From Sulfomarinibacter sp963733915 (GTDB lineage: Bacteria > Acidobacteriota > Thermoanaerobaculia > Thermoanaerobaculales > Sulfomarinibacteraceae), in assembly GCA_963733915.1 (NCBI GenBank), contig CAVTEP010000001.1, positions 744,001 through 808,000 of the forward strand: 64,000 bases of DNA. Direction: 5' to 3'. Position 1 is the stretch's first letter. Each line of letters opens with the position of its first letter. Made by a program: the position numbers and the translations under genes. Positions 61,069 to 64,000 of the stretch are shown here, piece after piece. The notes beneath the pieces were generated by a model, which was not told where the DNA came from, made no database searches, and was given only the letters and a program-made list of their open reading frames with translations.

Positions 61069-61740
61069 CTATTCCAGCAAATTCTCGCGGATATAGGTGA
61101 ACTTGCCCTTGTTGACGAGGCCGAAGCCCTCCTCGAACTCGTTGATGAGGCGGGAGACGGTCTCGCGGCTGGTGCCTATGGAGTGGGCAATGTCGGAGTG
61201 GGTGGGACGGCGTACCACGACCCACCCGTTGCCGAGGCGCTGGCCGTGGTCGAGGGCCATGTCGAGGAGGTAGCGTGCCAGGCGGCCAGCGACGTCCATA
61301 TAGGCGAGCGATTCCATTTTCGAGTTTGCCCGCCGCAGGCGCCGCGACAGGATCGCCATGAGCTTGCGTGAGATACCGGGGCTGGTGTTGAGCAGATGGT
61401 CGAAATCGGCGCGTTTGATAACCAGTAGCTCTACCTCGGTGATGGTGACCACCGATGCCGATCTCGCAGCCGCCTCGAGGAGAGCCATCTCGCCGAATAC
61501 CTGGCCCGGACCGAGAACTGTGAGGATGAACTCCTTGCCATCCGATGAAGTGGTGACGACCTTGACCCTGCCGTTGACGACGACAAATATCGCATCGGCG
61601 GTATCGCCCTCGTGGAAGATCGTGGTATCGGTGGGGATGTTTCGGATCTGGGCGAGCGAAGCGACATCCTCGAGCTCCTGGTCGTTGAGCTCCGAGAAGA
61701 GCTCGAGCTCCTTCAGCAGCTTTGGCGCTTGTTTGCTCAT
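61069..61740 (-). CDS. Crp/Fnr-family transcriptional regulator
   Basis: 223 residues. The cyclic-nucleotide-binding-like barrel spans about 10-125 (TIFHEGDTADAIFVVVNGRV; LGPGQVFGEMALLEAAARSA, the phosphate-cassette-like FGEMALLEAAARSA). The dimerisation helix and HTH_Crp domain follow (RRPTHSDIAHSIGTSRETVS, recognition helix, RLINEFEEGFGLVNKGKF). No Fnr cysteine cluster is present, so it is more Crp-like. The cassette is well conserved, so cAMP or c-di-GMP sensing is possible, but the ligand is unknown. It overlaps the upstream lipoprotein gene by 4 nt (ATGA), so they share a transcript. Confidence 0.92.
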   Translation of the reverse strand: MSKQAPKLLKELELFSELNDQELEDVASLAQIRNIPTDTTIFHEGDTADAIFVVVNGRVKVVTTSSDGKEFILTVLGPGQVFGEMALLEAAARSASVVTITEVELLVIKRADFDHLLNTSPGISRKLMAILSRRLRRANSKMESLAYMDVAGRLARYLLDMALDHGQRLGNGWVVVRRPTHSDIAHSIGTSRETVSRLINEFEEGFGLVNKGKFTYIRENLLE

Positions 61741-63062
61741 TCAGCCTCCTGCGCGGCCATCCCGATCACAAGTGCTGCCACCGTTTCACCAGCGATCGGT
61801 TCCTCGAGCTCGGTGCAGTTCTCGATCTCCAGGTCTCCCAGGCACCAGCGCGGGCCCTCGGCCCCGAGCAGCCGACTGAGGTTGTCGAGAGCAGTGCGGA
61901 CCTCGTCGACGGTGGCCGTCTGCTCGGGGGCAAAACGGTGGAGGTACCGATCGCTGCCGATCAGCCCGAGACGGGTGGCGGTGAGGATTTCGTTCTGCGA
62001 TGGCAACGTCATGATGTCCGACAACAATGGTACCTGTCCTCCGGCCAGGGTTTCCAGCTGTGGTGCCGATATGACCAGAATCACCGCGAGTTGGCCACGA
62101 TTTATTTCGGTCGAACTCAGCGCCTCCCGAGCGTAATCCGGCATCACCGAGATCCGCCAGCGGAGCTTTGCCCGATACAGCCCGGCGGCCTTTTCGGGTT
62201 GGTTGTCCGGCAGCAACGAGTAGAGGTTCATGGCCGACAACCAGTCGTTCTGGTGTTCGGCGATGGCGATCGCGAGGAGCACCGCTTCGAGGTCATCAGG
62301 AAGAGAGGAGTAGATTCTCAGTGCAGCGGTGAAATCTCCCCGTGACTCGGCGATGTGCCCCGCGAACTTCACCACCTCAGGGTCGCGAGCCAGTCCAGAA
62401 ATCACCGCCTCGGCACGGTCGGGCTCACCGAGAGCCACGAGTGCGCGGGCTTCCATCAACACGGCGTCGCGATTCGCAGGCTCCAGCTTCAGCGCCGGCG
62501 AGAGGGCGTCGAGCGCGGCGGTTGGATTGCCGTTGTCCAAGAAGCTCTGTGCAGAGTCGATCCGGTCGCCCACCCATCGTTGGTGGAGCTCCCGGCTCCG
62601 ATCGACCCAGCGACGATCGGGCCACAGCTCGGCCCCGCGCTCGGTGGCGGCCAGCGACAGAGCCTCATCCTGGGCGTGTTCGGCGGCCACAGATAGAGTG
62701 AGCCACGCGGCCGCGTATCCGGGCAGCGTTGTTGTGAGCTCGCGGAGGTCTGGGATCGGGTCGCGATCGTTTGCGACCACCGCTGCCTGCAGCGCCAGCA
62801 GGCGCGCCGCCGGGCTCTGGCCGATCGGCTCGACGTCGGCCCGAGCGGCGGCGATCCTGCCGCTTTGCAACGCCTCCCAACCCTTTTCGATATAACGGTT
62901 TGCGTCGCGATCGAGGACCGGGCTCCCGGGGCCGGTGTTCGGGGCGGGGAACGCGAGGGCGGTCGGCGCTGCGGTGGTCGGGGCTGACGCGCAGCCGCCG
63001 TGCATTGTGAGAACTGCCACGGACACGATCAGGGCCGCGCCGGTCGCGGCGCTGCGGTTCAT
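61737..63062 (-). CDS. Lipoprotein with TPR-like repeats, function unknown
   Basis: About 441 residues from ATG 63062: MNRSAATGAALIVSVAVLTM then lipobox HGGC. The mature part contains helical TPR-like pairs (IEKGWEALQSGRIAAARADV; FLDNGNPTAALDALSPALKL; AGHIAESRGDFTAALRIYSS; AEHQNDWLSAMNLYSLLPDN). The C-terminal about 130 residues form a different domain (EINRGQLAVILVISAPQLET; LSDIMTLPSQNEILTATRLG) with hydrophobic strands, unassigned. An upstream start at 63083 would precede the signal peptide. It is coupled to the Crp/Fnr gene and may be part of a tethered envelope assembly. Confidence 0.72.
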   Translation of the reverse strand: MNRSAATGAALIVSVAVLTMHGGCASAPTTAAPTALAFPAPNTGPGSPVLDRDANRYIEKGWEALQSGRIAAARADVEPIGQSPAARLLALQAAVVANDRDPIPDLRELTTTLPGYAAAWLTLSVAAEHAQDEALSLAATERGAELWPDRRWVDRSRELHQRWVGDRIDSAQSFLDNGNPTAALDALSPALKLEPANRDAVLMEARALVALGEPDRAEAVISGLARDPEVVKFAGHIAESRGDFTAALRIYSSLPDDLEAVLLAIAIAEHQNDWLSAMNLYSLLPDNQPEKAAGLYRAKLRWRISVMPDYAREALSSTEINRGQLAVILVISAPQLETLAGGQVPLLSDIMTLPSQNEILTATRLGLIGSDRYLHRFAPEQTATVDEVRTALDNLSRLLGAEGPRWCLGDLEIENCTELEEPIAGETVAALVIGMAAQEAE

Positions 63063-63090
63063 CTCCCGGAGATGCAAAAACATCGACTGC

Positions 63091-63345
63091 TCAGGGCTCG
63101 CCGGCCGTCGGCTCGGTTTTCCCTGGGAACTGACTCATCGGGGCGATGCTGGCAATAGCGTGCTTGTACACCAACTGTTCCTGGCCGTGGTTTTCGATGA
63201 TCACCGAGTAACGATCGAATCTGCGAATGATGCCGGTCAGCCGCTTGCCACTGACCAGGTAGACGTGCACCGTCTTCGACTCCTTGCGAAGCTGATAGAA
63301 AAAAGGATCCTGGATATTGATGGTACCGCTCGCAGGTTTGTTCAT
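63091..63345 (-). CDS. hfq: RNA chaperone Hfq
   Basis: 84 residues from ATG 63345. The Sm1 motif is INIQDPFFYQLRKESKTVHV YLVSG region, and Sm2 is VYKHAIASIAP. The conserved Gln8-like residue, DRYSVIIENHGQEQLVYKHA and the KHA distal-lateral rim are all recognisable. It forms a hexamer that pairs small RNAs with mRNAs. The start codon overlaps the miaA stop by 4 nt, the classical miaA-hfq arrangement. Confidence 0.95.
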   Translation of the reverse strand: MNKPASGTINIQDPFFYQLRKESKTVHVYLVSGKRLTGIIRRFDRYSVIIENHGQEQLVYKHAIASIAPMSQFPGKTEPTAGEP

Positions 63346-64000
63346 GTCGTTGATCTTCCCCCGGTGTGCTGGAACCATAAATCGGTGACCGCCGGCACCC
63401 CACCATGCTCAACCGGCGGCACCCAGTGCAGGGTACCCTCGCGGAGTCCCCGCAACCACGTAAGCTGACGTTTCGCGAACCTGCGACTTGACCTCTTGGT
63501 GTTTTCGATGGCCGTCTGGAGATCGCATTGCTCCTGCAGTAGATCGACGACCTGACGGTAACCGATGGCCTTGAAGGCGTGTGCGTCGGCGGGAACACCG
63601 GAGGCCAAAATCTGCTGTACCTCCTTCACGAGACCGGACGCAAAGATCTTTTCCGCGCGCGCGTCGATTCTAGCATAGAGATCGGCTCGAGGGCGGTCGG
63701 GAGCCACGAGCAGGGCGGCGTATCTCGGCGGCGGTTGTTGCTGACTCCAATGGGTCGAGAGCGGTTTTCCTGTGAGCTCGAAAACCTCGAGCGCGCGCAG
63801 CACCCGTTGCCGGTCATGAGGCCCGATTCTCTGTGCCGAGTCGGGGTCGATCTCCTCGAGTCGGGCGTAGACCGACGCCCGGTCTCGGGACCACTCGTCT
63901 GCAAGGCGCATTCCGATTCCGGGGTCCCGCGTCGGTGACGGAAACAGTCCGTCGAGAAGGGCCCGGATGTAGAAATGGGTGCCGCCGACGACGATCGGCA
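63342..64000 (-). CDS. miaA: tRNA dimethylallyltransferase, C-terminal part (runs off right edge)
   Basis: About 219 residues are in the window; the 5' end, including the P-loop, lies beyond 64000. The visible part begins PIVVGGTHFYIRALLDGLFP, the conserved GGT-x-FY segment, followed by DPDSAQRIGPHDRQRVLRAL, which binds the anticodon loop. TKRSSRRFAKRQLTWLRGL is the tRNA-binding KR-x-AKRQ-x-TW motif. The enzyme adds an isopentenyl group to A37 of UNN-reading tRNAs. It precedes hfq with a 4-nt overlap. Confidence 0.95.
   Translation of the reverse strand, partial: PIVVGGTHFYIRALLDGLFPSPTRDPGIGMRLADEWSRDRASVYARLEEIDPDSAQRIGPHDRQRVLRALEVFELTGKPLSTHWSQQQPPPRYAALLVAPDRPRADLYARIDARAEKIFASGLVKEVQQILASGVPADAHAFKAIGYRQVVDLLQEQCDLQTAIENTKRSSRRFAKRQLTWLRGLREGTLHWVPPVEHGGVPAVTDLWFQHTGGRSTT

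Overview
Organism: a GC-rich (about 65%) Gram-negative bacterium. The evidence is outer-membrane proteins, lipoboxes, EnvC/YibQ division proteins and a conserved miaA-hfq pair. The gene mix (NfnAB-type oxidoreductase, a giant multiheme cytochrome, a large surface-polysaccharide locus, short tandem repeats in most gaps) resembles uncultivated Acidobacteriota such as Thermoanaerobaculia. That placement is inference; there is no rRNA or other phylogenetic marker here apart from cysS, ahcY and ndk. Many genes carry single-base indels that split otherwise well-conserved proteins, so the contig probably comes from an incompletely polished metagenome assembly. Such genes are annotated over their whole span with the shifts named. 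Layout 1-15 kb: the end of a GAF-domain gene; an NfnA/NfnB-like pair; a kinase-like/P-loop fusion protein. Then, on the minus strand, comes a four-gene electron-transfer set: an NAD(P)H-type flavin/2Fe-2S oxidoreductase with membrane anchor, a cytochrome-b-like membrane protein, an approximately 42-heme c-type cytochrome and an outer-membrane beta-barrel protein. A methyltransferase gene and adenosylhomocysteinase follow. Layout 14.7-49.3 kb: one long plus-strand surface-polysaccharide locus. It opens with a specialised NusG paralog and a hairpin. It contains UDP-glucuronate epimerase, a Wzc-type tyrosine autokinase, GDP-fucose synthesis (fcl, gmd), a nucleotide-sugar dehydrogenase interrupted by an intein, an ABC exporter (Wzm/Wzt), about eleven glycosyltransferase-like genes, a sulfotransferase, a NeuA-phosphatase fusion with NeuB, a Wzy/ligase-like protein, a methyltransferase, an aminotransferase, an initiating sugar transferase and a PglF/CapD-like dehydratase. 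It closes with a rho-independent terminator. Three four-helix-bundle protein genes (one decayed) sit between its biosynthetic genes, each bracketed by inverted short-repeat arrays. Layout 49.3-64 kb: a nucleotidyltransferase-like gene, a MazEF-type toxin-antitoxin pair, ndk, glucokinase, a PilZ protein, small uncharacterised proteins, the envC - degenerate ctpA - yibQ cell-division/envelope set, cysS, a Crp/Fnr regulator with a lipoprotein gene, hfq and the 3' part of miaA. Most unusual signals: (1) a 169-residue mini-intein placed exactly at the catalytic cysteine of the nucleotide-sugar dehydrogenase; (2) two in-frame insertions of the window's short repeats in that same gene; (3) a recurrent composite repeat made of a G-tract leader followed by 7-nt tandem units, often in inverted pairs and bracketing four-helix-bundle genes; (4) the approximately 42-heme conduit.
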